Assembly (NCBI RefSeq): GCF_022842045.1
Contig: NZ_JALHQI010000006.1
Location: 1-64,000, forward strand
Direction: 5' to 3'
Length of the DNA stretch: 64,000 bases
DNA from: Arenimonas sp.
GTDB taxonomy: Bacteria > Pseudomonadota > Gammaproteobacteria > Xanthomonadales > Xanthomonadaceae
Below are positions 51,416-60,114 of the stretch, in pieces. The notes beneath the pieces are model-generated. The model was not told the origin of the DNA and searched no databases. It worked only from the letters and a program-made list of their open reading frames with translations. The position numbers were made by a program, and so were the translations under genes. Every line of letters starts with the position of its first letter. Position 1 is the stretch's first letter.

Positions 51416-52848
51416 GCCAGTTCGCGTTCCAGGGCTTGCCCCCAGTCTTGCAGGGCATCGAGCCAGGCCTGCTTCGGGCCGGGCTCCGTGGTGGCGCGCA
51501 GTGTCTCGATTTCGGCGTAATAACTCGTGAAATCGTATTCCGACAGGCCGCTGGGCCCGCCGAGGCGGGTGCGGCGGTAGGCGATCCAGCGTTCGCGGCC
51601 GGCGGCGTCGAGCGTGTCGGGCCAGTTGCGGGCCTGGTAGCGGAACAGCAGCTCGGCGTAGCGCGGGTCGTCGAAGCGCGGGCCCAGGTCGGGCAATTCA
51701 GAAGGCGAGGCGCTGCGCACGCGCGGGAACAGGCGCTTGTCGGCGTCGCTGGGGAAGCCGTCGTAGAGCGCGGCATCCGCATCGGCCGGCTCGCGCGCGG
51801 TCTCGATGGCGAACACGCGGCGCACCTTCTCGGCCAGGCCGGGCGCGGCGCGCAGGCGCTCGGCGCGGGCCAGGCAAGCGTCGCGGTCGATGCCCAGGCG
51901 CTCGAAATCCGCGTCGCGCAGGTGCTCCAGCGGCAGCAGGATCGGGCACTTGTTGGTGTGCACTTCCTTCAGCGGGATGCGGCGCTCGCCCTCGGGCAGG
52001 TCGGCGGCGGGCGTGTACAGGCGGTCCGCGATCTCGTCGGGTTCGAGGGCCAGCAGCGCGTCGGGCTCTTCTTCCAGCCCGCACACCAGGATGCGCGACT
52101 CGATCTTCGGGTGCCGCGCGATCGGCGCCACCAGCGCCGCGCAGTGCCGGCTGGCCGGGTAGCGCGAGGAGATGTGCAGCAGCGGCGTCATGTTCGCCAC
52201 GTCCATCAGCGCGGCCACCTTGCGCTTGTCGCGCAGGGCGAAGGCGTAGTCCCAGAGCTTGGGCTGGGCCGCCTTGAACTTGCGGGCGAGGCCGATCAGC
52301 GCACGCACGTCGCTCAGCGCCTCGTGGGCGTCGCCCTCGCGCACACCATTGGCGGCGGCCAGGTGCTCGAGCTTGAAGCTGGGCGCACCATCCTCGCGAA
52401 GCGGCCATGCGAGGCCTTCAGGGCGCAGCGCCTCGGCCAGGCGCAGCACGTCCAGCAGGTCCCAGCGCGAATTGCCGTTGCGCCACTCGCGCTCGTAGGC
52501 GTCGTGGAAGTTGCGGTACAGCCCGAAGCGCACGAACTCGTCGTCGAAGCGGATCGAGTTGTAGCCCACCGCGCAGGTCTGCGGCTGCATGAACTCCTCG
52601 GCCAGCCTGGCCATGAACGCCGCTTCCGGCAGCCCGTCGGCCTTCGCCTGCTGCGGCGTGATGCCGGTGATCATCGTCGCGCCCGGCGAGGGCAGCAGGT
52701 CGTCGGCGGGCTGGCAGAACAGGCTGATCGGCTCGCCGACCGGATTGAGATCCAGGTCGGTGCGGATCGCCGCGAACTGGGCGATGCGCGTGCGCCGCGG
52801 GTCGCGCCCGAACGTCTCGAGGTCGTACCAGAGGAAGCTCGCGGCCAT
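51412..52848 (-). CDS. sbcB: Exodeoxyribonuclease I
   Basis: This 478-residue 3'-5' single-strand DNA exonuclease serves repair and recombination. The DEDDh motifs are visible: FLWYDLETFGRDP, NSIRFDDEFVRF and the final HEALSDVRALIGLA. The SH3-like and C-terminal helical domains that follow match ExoI (E. coli 475). ATG 52848 overlaps the kmo stop by one base (TGATG), so this repair gene is co-translated with the kynurenine genes. Confidence 0.95.
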   Translation of the reverse strand: MAASFLWYDLETFGRDPRRTRIAQFAAIRTDLDLNPVGEPISLFCQPADDLLPSPGATMITGITPQQAKADGLPEAAFMARLAEEFMQPQTCAVGYNSIRFDDEFVRFGLYRNFHDAYEREWRNGNSRWDLLDVLRLAEALRPEGLAWPLREDGAPSFKLEHLAAANGVREGDAHEALSDVRALIGLARKFKAAQPKLWDYAFALRDKRKVAALMDVANMTPLLHISSRYPASRHCAALVAPIARHPKIESRILVCGLEEEPDALLALEPDEIADRLYTPAADLPEGERRIPLKEVHTNKCPILLPLEHLRDADFERLGIDRDACLARAERLRAAPGLAEKVRRVFAIETAREPADADAALYDGFPSDADKRLFPRVRSASPSELPDLGPRFDDPRYAELLFRYQARNWPDTLDAAGRERWIAYRRTRLGGPSGLSEYDFTSYYAEIETLRATTEPGPKQAWLDALQDWGQALERELA

Positions 52849-54203
52849 CAGAGCGGCGCCAGCCTTTCGCGCACCAGCGCATCGACGGCGTCGATATCCA
52901 CGTCGTCCAGCGACGCCCGGCCGCGCGTGGCCTCGACCAGGATCTGCCGCTGCACCTTGCCGCGCTCGAACGCCGTGGCGTAGGGAATCGTGGTGAAGCT
53001 CACCATCGAATAGCGCGGCATGAAGTGGCCCGGATGCCGCTCGGCCAGCTCCACTTCCAGCTGCCGCTGCAGCAGGTAATCGGCGTCGTCCACCCTGTCG
53101 CGCATCTCGACGTAGTTCTCCAGCGCCATCGCCTGGATCGCATCGGCATTGGGCCGGCGCTCGGCCTCGAACCCCGCGAACGCCGTCTCGAAGTCGGTCG
53201 ACGCGGCGATATGCCGGTCAAGCGCGATGCAGTCCTCGAAGGCGCAGTTCATCCCCTGCCCGTGGAAGGGCACCATCGCGTGCGCGGCGTCACCCAGCAG
53301 CACTGCACGGCCGTCGAGGTGCCAGCGCTGCAGGCTCAGCGTGCCCAGGCCGCTGACCGGGTTGTCGGTCCAGTCGGCGTCGAAGTCCGGCAGCAGTGGC
53401 AGCGCATCGGCGAAATCGCGGGCGAAGAACTCGCGCGCGGCGGCCAGGTCGGGCAGGGTGGCGAAGCTGGGATCGCCCTGCATCGGCAGGAACAGCGTCA
53501 CCGTGAAGGTCTTCTCGGTATTGGGCAGCGCGATGCACATGTAGCCGCCGCGCGGCCAGATGTGCAGCGCATGGGGTTCGATGCGGAAGCCACCGTCGGC
53601 CGCCGGCGGGATCTCCAGCTCCTTGTAGCCGTGGCGCAGCGGCTCGAAGTGCTCGCCCAGCCCCATGCGCGGGCGCATCGCCTCGCGCAGCCCGGAGCCG
53701 GCACCGTCCGCGCCCAGCATCGTCTCGAACGGCTGCGGCCGCGCCGTGCGGTCGTGGTCGTTGACGAACAGCGCGACACGTCGATCGAAATCGACGCTGT
53801 CCAGGCGCTGGTGGAAATGGATGCGCGCACCCGCCGCCTCGGCCGCCTGCAGCAGCGCGATGTTGAGCCGCCCGCGGTGCACCGACCAGATCACCTCGCT
53901 GTCGTCGCGGCCGTAGCGCTGCAGCTGCTCGCCGCCCCCCAGCGGGTGCACCATGCGCCCGCGCATCATCACCGCTTGCGCCATCACCACGTCCTGCAGC
54001 CCGGCCTGGCGCAGCGCGTCGAGGCCACGTTCCGCCAGCGCGAGGTTGATCGAGCGCCCGCCTTCGTAGCCCTTGCGGCGGGGGTCGGGGCGCTTCTCGA
54101 AGACATCCACGGACCAGCCGCGGCGGGCGAGCAGGGTGGCCAGCAGGGCGCCGGCGAGGCCGGCGCCGGCGATCGTGATCGGAGAATCTGACTTTGGCTG
54201 CAC
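52848..54203 (-). CDS. kmo: Kynurenine 3-monooxygenase
   Basis: This 451-residue FAD/NADPH hydroxylase converts kynurenine to 3-hydroxykynurenine. The FAD motif is ITIAGAGLAGALLATLLARR. The KMO-like segments are GRSINLALAERGLDALRQAG, LLGDAAHAMVPFHGQGMNC and FTVTLFLPMQG, and RRGW precedes SVDVFEKR. The C-terminal PRYSMVSFTTIPYATAF region is the family membrane-associated end. GTG 54203 is the best start since the fold begins just after it; the ribosome binding site is weak. The protein lies 17 bases after the GGDEF gene. Confidence 0.94.
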   Translation of the reverse strand: MQPKSDSPITIAGAGLAGALLATLLARRGWSVDVFEKRPDPRRKGYEGGRSINLALAERGLDALRQAGLQDVVMAQAVMMRGRMVHPLGGGEQLQRYGRDDSEVIWSVHRGRLNIALLQAAEAAGARIHFHQRLDSVDFDRRVALFVNDHDRTARPQPFETMLGADGAGSGLREAMRPRMGLGEHFEPLRHGYKELEIPPAADGGFRIEPHALHIWPRGGYMCIALPNTEKTFTVTLFLPMQGDPSFATLPDLAAAREFFARDFADALPLLPDFDADWTDNPVSGLGTLSLQRWHLDGRAVLLGDAAHAMVPFHGQGMNCAFEDCIALDRHIAASTDFETAFAGFEAERRPNADAIQAMALENYVEMRDRVDDADYLLQRQLEVELAERHPGHFMPRYSMVSFTTIPYATAFERGKVQRQILVEATRGRASLDDVDIDAVDALVRERLAPL

Positions 54204-54220
54204 GGGGGGTATCCGGAAAT

Positions 54221-55228
54221 TCAGGGGGACGGGGCGTCGGCGACGACGCGGTTGCGGCCGCCGCGCTTGGCTTCGTAAAGGGCGCGGTCGGCACGGTCGA
54301 GCGCAGCGGTGATGCTGCCGTCGCCGCGGCGCCAGGCGGCCAGGCCGATGCTGATGGTCACCGGCACGCCCTGGAAATCGGCGGCGGCCACTGCGGCGCG
54401 CAGCCGCTCGGCGATGGCGCGCGCGGCGTCCAGGTCGTGGTCGGCCAGCAGCACCGAGAACTCCTCGCCACCGTAGCGGAACAGCGGCATGTCGGCCTCC
54501 AGCGCCCGGCCCAGCTCGGCGGCGACCAGGGTGATGATGCGGTCGCCGGCGAGGTGGCCATGGCGGTCGTTGATGGCCTTGAAATGGTCGATGTCGATCA
54601 GCAGGAAAACGCAGCCCGCCGCGGGGTTGCGCCCGTTGGCCAGCTGCTGCACGGCCTCGTTGAAGGTGCGGCGGTTGAGACAGTTGCTGAGCGCATCGTG
54701 GTCGGAGTGGTAGCGCAGCATGACCGCCGCGCGCTCCTGCAGCAGTGCGTAGGTGAACATGAAGCACACCAGCAGCCCGTAGCCGCTGGCGAATCGCACC
54801 ACGTCGATCCCCGGGACCAGCGGCGCCAGCATCGCGGTGGCGTAGATCCCGAAAGCGAGCATCCCGGCCAGCGCCAGGCGCGACGACACCAGGAACACCA
54901 GCACCGGCGGGAAGATGTAGGCCCAGTGCTGCATGGACCGTTCATGGTAAAGGCCGAACACCATCACGCCCACCAGCAGCGCCGCGATGCTGACGAAGAA
55001 CACCGTGCCGCCCAGGTGCTTCGGGAGCGCCAGCAGCGCCGCGATGCAGCCGCCGGCGACCGCCAGCGTGATCCAGGCCAGCAGCGCCGTGTCTGCCAGC
55101 CCCAGCCGCGTGTTGATGGTACCCAGCACGACCATCAGCACGAAGATCAGCACCGACAGCACCATCGCCACCCGCCAGCGCATCAGCTCGCGCAGCAGGG
55201 TGAACGAGTCGCGGCGCAGGTGGGGCAC
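54221..55228 (-). CDS. Membrane diguanylate cyclase (GGDEF) inside the kynurenine operon
   Basis: This ~335-residue protein has six hydrophobic segments (~17-165: MVLSVLIFVLMVVLGT, LAWITLAVAGGCIAALLALP, VFFVSIAALLVGVMVFGLY, and others) followed by a GGDEF domain. The catalytic loop is RYGGEEFSVLL (GGEEF at 253-257). The nucleotide-binding FLLIDIDHFKAINDRHGH is present. It is probably active in making cyclic di-GMP, sensing a membrane or ligand signal. GTG 55228 starts two bases after the kynU stop; ATG 55183 is an alternative. The family is clear; what it senses is unknown. Confidence 0.85.
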   Translation of the reverse strand: MPHLRRDSFTLLRELMRWRVAMVLSVLIFVLMVVLGTINTRLGLADTALLAWITLAVAGGCIAALLALPKHLGGTVFFVSIAALLVGVMVFGLYHERSMQHWAYIFPPVLVFLVSSRLALAGMLAFGIYATAMLAPLVPGIDVVRFASGYGLLVCFMFTYALLQERAAVMLRYHSDHDALSNCLNRRTFNEAVQQLANGRNPAAGCVFLLIDIDHFKAINDRHGHLAGDRIITLVAAELGRALEADMPLFRYGGEEFSVLLADHDLDAARAIAERLRAAVAAADFQGVPVTISIGLAAWRRGDGSITAALDRADRALYEAKRGGRNRVVADAPSP

Positions 55229-55230
55229 GG

Positions 55231-56499
55231 TCAGCCGCCGTCGCGCCAGCTTTCCACCGCGTCCACGAAGCGGTGCAGGTCGGTGAAGCGGTTGTAGAGC
55301 GGCACCGGCGAGATGCGGATGACGTCGGGCTCGCGCCAGTCGCCGACGATGCCGCGGGCCTCGAGGTATTCGAACAGCACGCGGCCGCGTTCGCGCCCGC
55401 CCCGGACCCGCAGCGATAGCTGGCAACCGCGGCGCGCCGGGTCGGCCGGCGTCACCACCTCGAGCACGTTGGCAATGCGGGCGGCGATCAGCGCCTCGAG
55501 GTGGCCGGTGAGCCGCTCGGATTTCGCACGCAGCCGCTCCATGCCGGCCTCGGCGAACAATTCCAGCGATACCCGCAGCGGCGCCAGCGCCAGAATTGGC
55601 GGGTTGCTGAGCTGCCAGCCCTCGGCGCCCGGCGTGGGCCGGAACTCGGGCCCCATCTTGAAGCGCGTGGCCTGGTCGTGGCCCCACCAGCCCGCGAAGC
55701 GCGGCCGGTCGGACACGGCGTGGCGCTCGTGCACGAAGGCACCCGCGACGGCGCCGGGGCCGGCGTTGCAGTACTTGTAGTGGCACCACGCGGCGAAATC
55801 GACGCCGCTGTCGTGCAGTGCCAGCTTGAGGTTGCCGGCGCCGTGCGCCAGGTCGAACCCGACCATGCAGCCGCGCGCATGCGCCAGCTCCACGATGCGC
55901 TTGAGGTCGAAAGCCTGCCCGGTGCGGTACTGCACGCCCGGCCACAGCACCAGCGCGATGCGGTGGCCGTGCTCGGCCAGCGTGCGTTCGATCGCTTCCA
56001 TCGAGATCGTGCCGCCCGGTTCATCGGCGGCCAGCTCGATCAGGTCGGTGGCCGGGTCGAAGCCGTGGAAACGGATCTGCGACTCCACGCCGTAGCGGTC
56101 GGACGGGAAGGCGCCGGCCTCGATCAGGATCGCCGGCCGCTCGCGCTTCGGCCGGTAGAAGCTGACCATCAAGAAATGCAGGTTGGCGGTCAGCGAATTC
56201 ATCGCCACCACTTCCGACGGCAGCGCACCGACCAGCGACGCCAGGCCTTCGCGCACCTCGGCGTGGTAGGGCATCCACGGGTGTTTGCCGCGGAAATGCG
56301 CCTCGACGCCGAGCGCGGCCCAGTCGTCGAGTTCCTGCACCAGCGCCTCGCGCACGGCCTTGGGCTGCAGGCCCAGGGAGTTGCCGCAGAAATACGCCTG
56401 GTCCACGCCCTCATGCTGCGGGATGTGGAAGCGCGCGCGGAAATCGCGCAGCGGATCGGCGGCGTCCAGTGCCTGCGCGGCGGCCAGTTCCATCGTCAT
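55231..56499 (-). CDS. kynU: Kynureninase
   Basis: This 422-residue PLP enzyme cleaves 3-hydroxykynurenine to 3-hydroxyanthranilate and alanine. The PLP lysine lies in WCHYKYCNAGPG. The N-terminal YFCGNSLGLQPKAVREAL and SLTANLHFLMVSFYRP are conserved kynureninase segments. ATG 56499 overlaps the stop of the ACMS decarboxylase gene as ATGA, so the two are co-translated. The length is typical (~420). The GGDEF gene follows. Confidence 0.97.
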   Translation of the reverse strand: MTMELAAAQALDAADPLRDFRARFHIPQHEGVDQAYFCGNSLGLQPKAVREALVQELDDWAALGVEAHFRGKHPWMPYHAEVREGLASLVGALPSEVVAMNSLTANLHFLMVSFYRPKRERPAILIEAGAFPSDRYGVESQIRFHGFDPATDLIELAADEPGGTISMEAIERTLAEHGHRIALVLWPGVQYRTGQAFDLKRIVELAHARGCMVGFDLAHGAGNLKLALHDSGVDFAAWCHYKYCNAGPGAVAGAFVHERHAVSDRPRFAGWWGHDQATRFKMGPEFRPTPGAEGWQLSNPPILALAPLRVSLELFAEAGMERLRAKSERLTGHLEALIAARIANVLEVVTPADPARRGCQLSLRVRGGRERGRVLFEYLEARGIVGDWREPDVIRISPVPLYNRFTDLHRFVDAVESWRDGG

Positions 56500-57503
56500 T
56501 CGAACCTCGACAGCGGCAGGCCCAGCCATTCCAGCGCGGTGCCGTGGTAGAGCCGCGCTTCGTCGGCCTCGCCCAGTCCGAGCGCGGCGATGCCGGCGCC
56601 CGGCACCTGTTCGCCCAGCGGGAACGGGTAGTCGGTGCCCAGCATCACCCGCGGCACGCCCACGGTGTCGAGCAGGTAGCGCAGCGCGCGGTTGTCGGCC
56701 ACCCACGAATCAAAGTAGAGCCTGGGCAGGTAGCTGCGCGGATTGTGCGGGTTGTCGGTGGCCACCAGGTCGGGCCGCATGTTGAAACCATGCTCGATGC
56801 GCCCGATGGTGTAAGGGAAACTGCCGCCGCCGTGGGCCAGGCAGACCTTCAGGCGCGGGAAGCGCTCGAGCACGCCGCCGAAGATCAGTGCGCAGGCCGC
56901 GCGCGACTGTTCGGCCGGCATGCCCACCAGCCAGGGCATCCAGTACTTGGGCATGGACTCGCTGCCCATCATGTCCCAGGGGTGCACCAGGATCGCCGCA
57001 CCCAGGTCTTGCGCCGCCTCGAAGAAGGGCAGCAGCTCGGGCGCGTCCAGGTTCCAGTCGCCGATGTGCGAGCCGATCTGCACGCCCTGCAGGCCGAGCT
57101 GGTCGACGCAGCGCTCAAGCTCCTGCACGGCGAGGCGCGGCGACTGCATCGGCACCGTGCCGATGCCCGCGCAGTGACGGCGGTGGTCGCGGCAGGCCTC
57201 GGCCATGTGGTCGTTCAGCGCCTGGTGCAGCTCGAGCGCGTGTTGCGGCTTGGCCCAGTAGCTGAACATCACCGGCACCGTGCTCAGCACCTGCACCTGC
57301 ACGCCGAACCGGGCGTAGTCGGCGATGCGTTCCGCCGGATCCCAGGTCTTGGACCAGATCTCGCGGAAGAACTTGCCGTCCTTGTAGATGCGCGCGCGCC
57401 CGTCCTCGTGGTGGATCACCGGGAAGCGGGGGTCGCCGTACTTCTCGGCCAGGTTGGGCCAGGTGCGGGGCAGGTAGTGGGCGTGGGTGTCGATCTTGAG
57501 CAT
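56496..57503 (-). CDS. nbaD: 2-amino-3-carboxymuconate-6-semialdehyde decarboxylase (ACMSD)
   Basis: This 335-residue zinc-dependent amidohydrolase-fold enzyme removes CO2 from ACMS in the 2-nitrobenzoate/kynurenine pathway. The metal motif HxH (H7, H9) is in IDTHAHYLP. Further ligands are in ILVHPWD and LAHGGGSFPYTIGR, and the catalytic Asp is in MLGTDYPFPLGE. The length matches NbaD/ACMSD. It lies between the transporter gene and kynU. Confidence 0.96.
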   Translation of the reverse strand: MLKIDTHAHYLPRTWPNLAEKYGDPRFPVIHHEDGRARIYKDGKFFREIWSKTWDPAERIADYARFGVQVQVLSTVPVMFSYWAKPQHALELHQALNDHMAEACRDHRRHCAGIGTVPMQSPRLAVQELERCVDQLGLQGVQIGSHIGDWNLDAPELLPFFEAAQDLGAAILVHPWDMMGSESMPKYWMPWLVGMPAEQSRAACALIFGGVLERFPRLKVCLAHGGGSFPYTIGRIEHGFNMRPDLVATDNPHNPRSYLPRLYFDSWVADNRALRYLLDTVGVPRVMLGTDYPFPLGEQVPGAGIAALGLGEADEARLYHGTALEWLGLPLSRFE

Positions 57504-57527
57504 GGCGGCGATTCTATCCCGCCGGGC

Positions 57528-58487
57528 TCAGGCGCCGAGCCAGCGCGCGAACCCGGCGTAGGTCGGGATGCCCAGCGCCAGGTTGAAGGGGAAGGTCAGG
57601 CCCAGCGAGGCGGTGATGCAGCGGCCCGCGTCGGCTTCCGGCAGCGAGGCCCGCACCGAGGCCGGCGCGGCGATGTACGAGGCGCTGGCCAGCATGGCGC
57701 CGAACACCGTGGCGCCGGCCACGCCGAGCCCGACCGCGTGCCCGATGGCCGTGCCGGCCAGGCCGTGGGCTAGCGGCAGCACGGTGGCGAACACCACCAG
57801 CCGCCCGACGCCGCGGGTGAGCTGGCGCAGCTGGCTGGCGGCGACCAGGCCCATGTCGAGCATGAACAGCATCAGCATGCCCTGGAACAGCTGGAAGTAC
57901 ATCGCGTCCACCGCCTGCACGCCGTCCTTGCCGGCGATGGCGCCGATGGCCAGGCCGCCGATCAGCAGCACGGCGGTGCGGCCGGTCAGCACTTCACGCA
58001 CCTGGTGCCAGCTGGGGCGGCCGCCGCCGCGGGCCAGGCCGATGCCGAGCAGGATGGCCGGGATCTCCAGCGCCACCACCAGCGCCACCAGCACCGCCGG
58101 CGACGTATCGCCGGTGCGCTCGACGAACTGCTGGGCGGCGATGAAGGTCACTGCCGAGACGGAGCCGTAGTGGGCGGCAATGGCGCCGGCCTGCAGCGCG
58201 TTGTCGCGCAGCCAGGTGCGCGCCAGCAGGTAGGCGCTGGCCGCGGTGGCGATGCCGGCGACGATGGTCACGCCCAGCAGCAGCCACAGGTTGTCGGGCG
58301 CGCCCTGGTGCAGGGCGACGCCGCCCTTCAGGCCGATCGCCAGCAGCAGGAAGATCGAGAGGTAGGACTGGATTGCCGACGGGATTTCCAGGTCGCTGCG
58401 CAGGCCGCGGGCGATCATGCCCAGCGCGAAGGCCAGGACCACGGGCGAAAGCAGGTTGGCGGTCAGCAGGTCGAGCGAGGGGGCCAT
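57528..58487 (-). CDS. SbtA-like sodium-dependent bicarbonate transporter family protein
   Basis: This 319-residue membrane protein has ~10 segments. It shows the SbtA-type features FLLLAIGLKGGVALH, AHYGSVSAVTFIAAQQF, LFQGMLMLFMLDMGLVAASQL and VFGAMLASASYIAAPASVRA; the cyanobacterial SbtA counterparts are AIGLTGGMAIR-like and IAASSSDISGPPTLRAG. Bacterial homologues outside cyanobacteria are largely uncharacterised. It sits between ACMSD and HaaO genes in the kynurenine operon, together with a carbonic anhydrase. Transport of bicarbonate is inference from family. Confidence 0.85.
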   Translation of the reverse strand: MAPSLDLLTANLLSPVVLAFALGMIARGLRSDLEIPSAIQSYLSIFLLLAIGLKGGVALHQGAPDNLWLLLGVTIVAGIATAASAYLLARTWLRDNALQAGAIAAHYGSVSAVTFIAAQQFVERTGDTSPAVLVALVVALEIPAILLGIGLARGGGRPSWHQVREVLTGRTAVLLIGGLAIGAIAGKDGVQAVDAMYFQLFQGMLMLFMLDMGLVAASQLRQLTRGVGRLVVFATVLPLAHGLAGTAIGHAVGLGVAGATVFGAMLASASYIAAPASVRASLPEADAGRCITASLGLTFPFNLALGIPTYAGFARWLGA

Positions 58488-58490
58488 GGT

Positions 58491-59018
58491 TCAGGCCTCC
58501 GCGTCGTAGCGCGCCGGCGCCGGGTTGAGGTGGCCGCAGGCGCCGCAGGTGCGGTGCGCGCGCGAGCCGTAGAAACGGTCGAACACGGCGCCGAACTGGG
58601 TCTCGATGTTGTCCAGCAAGAAGAATTCCTCGTAGAGCTTGTGGTTGCACTGCTCGCAGAACCACAGCAAGCCATCCTTCTCGTGCGGCAGCCGCTTGCG
58701 CTCGATCACCAGGCCGATGCCGCCGGCGCTGCGCTGCGGCGAATGCGGCACCCGCGGCGGCAGGTAGAAGACCTCGCCGGCCTTGATCGGGATGTCGCGG
58801 GACCGGCCGTCTTCCTGCACCTTCAGCACCATCTCGCCCTCGAGCTGGTAGAAGAACTCCGGGCCTTCGTCCCAGTGGTAGTCGGTGCGCGCATTCGGCC
58901 CGCCGACGATCATGATGATGAAGTCGCCGTCGACGATGCACTTGTTGGCCACCGGCGGCTTGAGCAGGTGCCGGTGCTTGTCGATCCACTGCTGCAGGTT
59001 GAAGGCCGGCGCGAGCAT
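58491..59018 (-). CDS. nbaC: 3-hydroxyanthranilate 3,4-dioxygenase
   Basis: This 175-residue Fe(II) cupin opens 3-hydroxyanthranilate to ACMS. The iron ligands are His48 and Glu54 ([10 protein letters not shown]) and His92 (PRVPHSPQ). Two CxxC pairs (WFCEQCNHK and RTCGACGHL) form the rubredoxin-like second iron site of the bacterial enzyme. It starts one base from the RidA-like gene and is followed by the SbtA-like gene. Confidence 0.97.
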   Translation of the reverse strand: MLAPAFNLQQWIDKHRHLLKPPVANKCIVDGDFIIMIVGGPNARTDYHWDEGPEFFYQLEGEMVLKVQEDGRSRDIPIKAGEVFYLPPRVPHSPQRSAGGIGLVIERKRLPHEKDGLLWFCEQCNHKLYEEFFLLDNIETQFGAVFDRFYGSRAHRTCGACGHLNPAPARYDAEA

Positions 59019-59019
59019 G

Positions 59020-59451
59020 TCAGCGGGGCTCCGGGAAGGCCGCCACGCACTTGAGTTCGATCGCGATCGGCGTCGGCAGCGCGGTGATGCCCAGCGTGGT
59101 GCGGCAGGGCGCCTTGTCCACGTTCGGGAAGTACTCGGCCCATACGCCGTTGTAGGCGTTGAAGTCGCGCTGGATGTTGGTCAGGTACACGGTGATGTCC
59201 ACCAGCCAGTCCCAGCGGCAGTGGCTCGCTTCCAGCACCGCGCGCACGTTGGCGAACACCGAGTGGCACTGGGTGACGATGTCGTAGTCCACCAGCTCGC
59301 CCTTGGCGCCGTAGACGTTGCCCGGCACCGCGTTGGTGCCCGGCGTGCGCGGGCCGATGCCCGAGAGGAAGAGCAGGTTGCCGACGCGGCGGGCGTGCGG
59401 GTAGCGGCCGACCGGGTGCGGCGCGGAGGTGGCGTGGATGATCTCGCTCAT
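59020..59451 (-). CDS. amnD: 2-aminomuconate deaminase (RidA family)
   Basis: This 143-residue RidA/YjgF fold protein deaminates 2-aminomuconate. It has the RidA residues [12 protein letters not shown] and [20 protein letters not shown], and the [19 protein letters not shown] end common to aminomuconate deaminases. ATG 59451 overlaps the carbonic anhydrase stop as ATGA. Its place between the semialdehyde dehydrogenase/CA and HaaO genes supports the pathway call over a generic RidA. Confidence 0.92.
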   Translation of the reverse strand: MSEIIHATSAPHPVGRYPHARRVGNLLFLSGIGPRTPGTNAVPGNVYGAKGELVDYDIVTQCHSVFANVRAVLEASHCRWDWLVDITVYLTNIQRDFNAYNGVWAEYFPNVDKAPCRTTLGITALPTPIAIELKCVAAFPEPR

Positions 59452-60110
59452 GAGGCGTCCTGCAGTTTGCCGCGGATGTGCTGCATCGCCATCTGGTAGG
59501 CGACGGGGAGTTCCTCGTTGCCGTCCACGCCCATGCCCAGCTCGCGCACGCGGCCATCGAGCAGGGAGTACACCCAGCCGTGGACGCTCAGCTTCTGGTC
59601 GCGGGCCCAGGCGTCCTGGACGATGGTGGTCTGGCAGACGTTGACCACCTGCTCGACCACGTTGAGTTCGCACAGGCGGGCGTGGCGCAGCGATTCCAGG
59701 TCGACCTCGGCCAGCATCGACGCGTGCTTGTTCGCGACGTCGCCGACATGCCGCAGCCAGTTGTCGGCCAGGCCGACCCGGGCGCCGGTCAGCGCCGCGT
59801 GCACGCCGCCGCAGCCGTAGTGGCCGACCACCAGGATGTGTTCGACCTTGAGCACGTCCACGGCGAACTGGATCGTGCTCAGGCAATTGAGGTCGGTGTG
59901 CACCACCACGTTGGCGATGTTGCGGTGGACGAAGACCTCGCCCGGCTGCAGCCCGGTGATCTGGTTGGCGGGCACGCGCGAATCCGAGCAGCCGATCCAC
60001 AGGTACTTCGGCGCCTGCAGCTGCGAGAGGCGCTTGAAGAACTGCGGGTCCTCGGCGCGCACCTTCGCGGCCCATTCCCGGTTGCGGTCGAGCAGTTCCT
60101 TCAAAGGCAT
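59448..60110 (-). CDS. Beta-carbonic anhydrase
   Basis: This 220-residue zinc enzyme interconverts CO2 and bicarbonate. Zinc ligands are Cys41 (IGCSDSRVP), His97 and Cys100 (VVGHYGCGGV), and Asp43 is the catalytic Asp of the CSDSR motif. It is of the Can/CynT type. It lies in the kynurenine operon directly before the deaminase (ATGA overlap) and a few bases after the dehydrogenase, near the SbtA-like transporter gene. Confidence 0.96.
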   Translation of the reverse strand: MPLKELLDRNREWAAKVRAEDPQFFKRLSQLQAPKYLWIGCSDSRVPANQITGLQPGEVFVHRNIANVVVHTDLNCLSTIQFAVDVLKVEHILVVGHYGCGGVHAALTGARVGLADNWLRHVGDVANKHASMLAEVDLESLRHARLCELNVVEQVVNVCQTTIVQDAWARDQKLSVHGWVYSLLDGRVRELGMGVDGNEELPVAYQMAMQHIRGKLQDAS

Positions 60111-60114
60111 CGTG

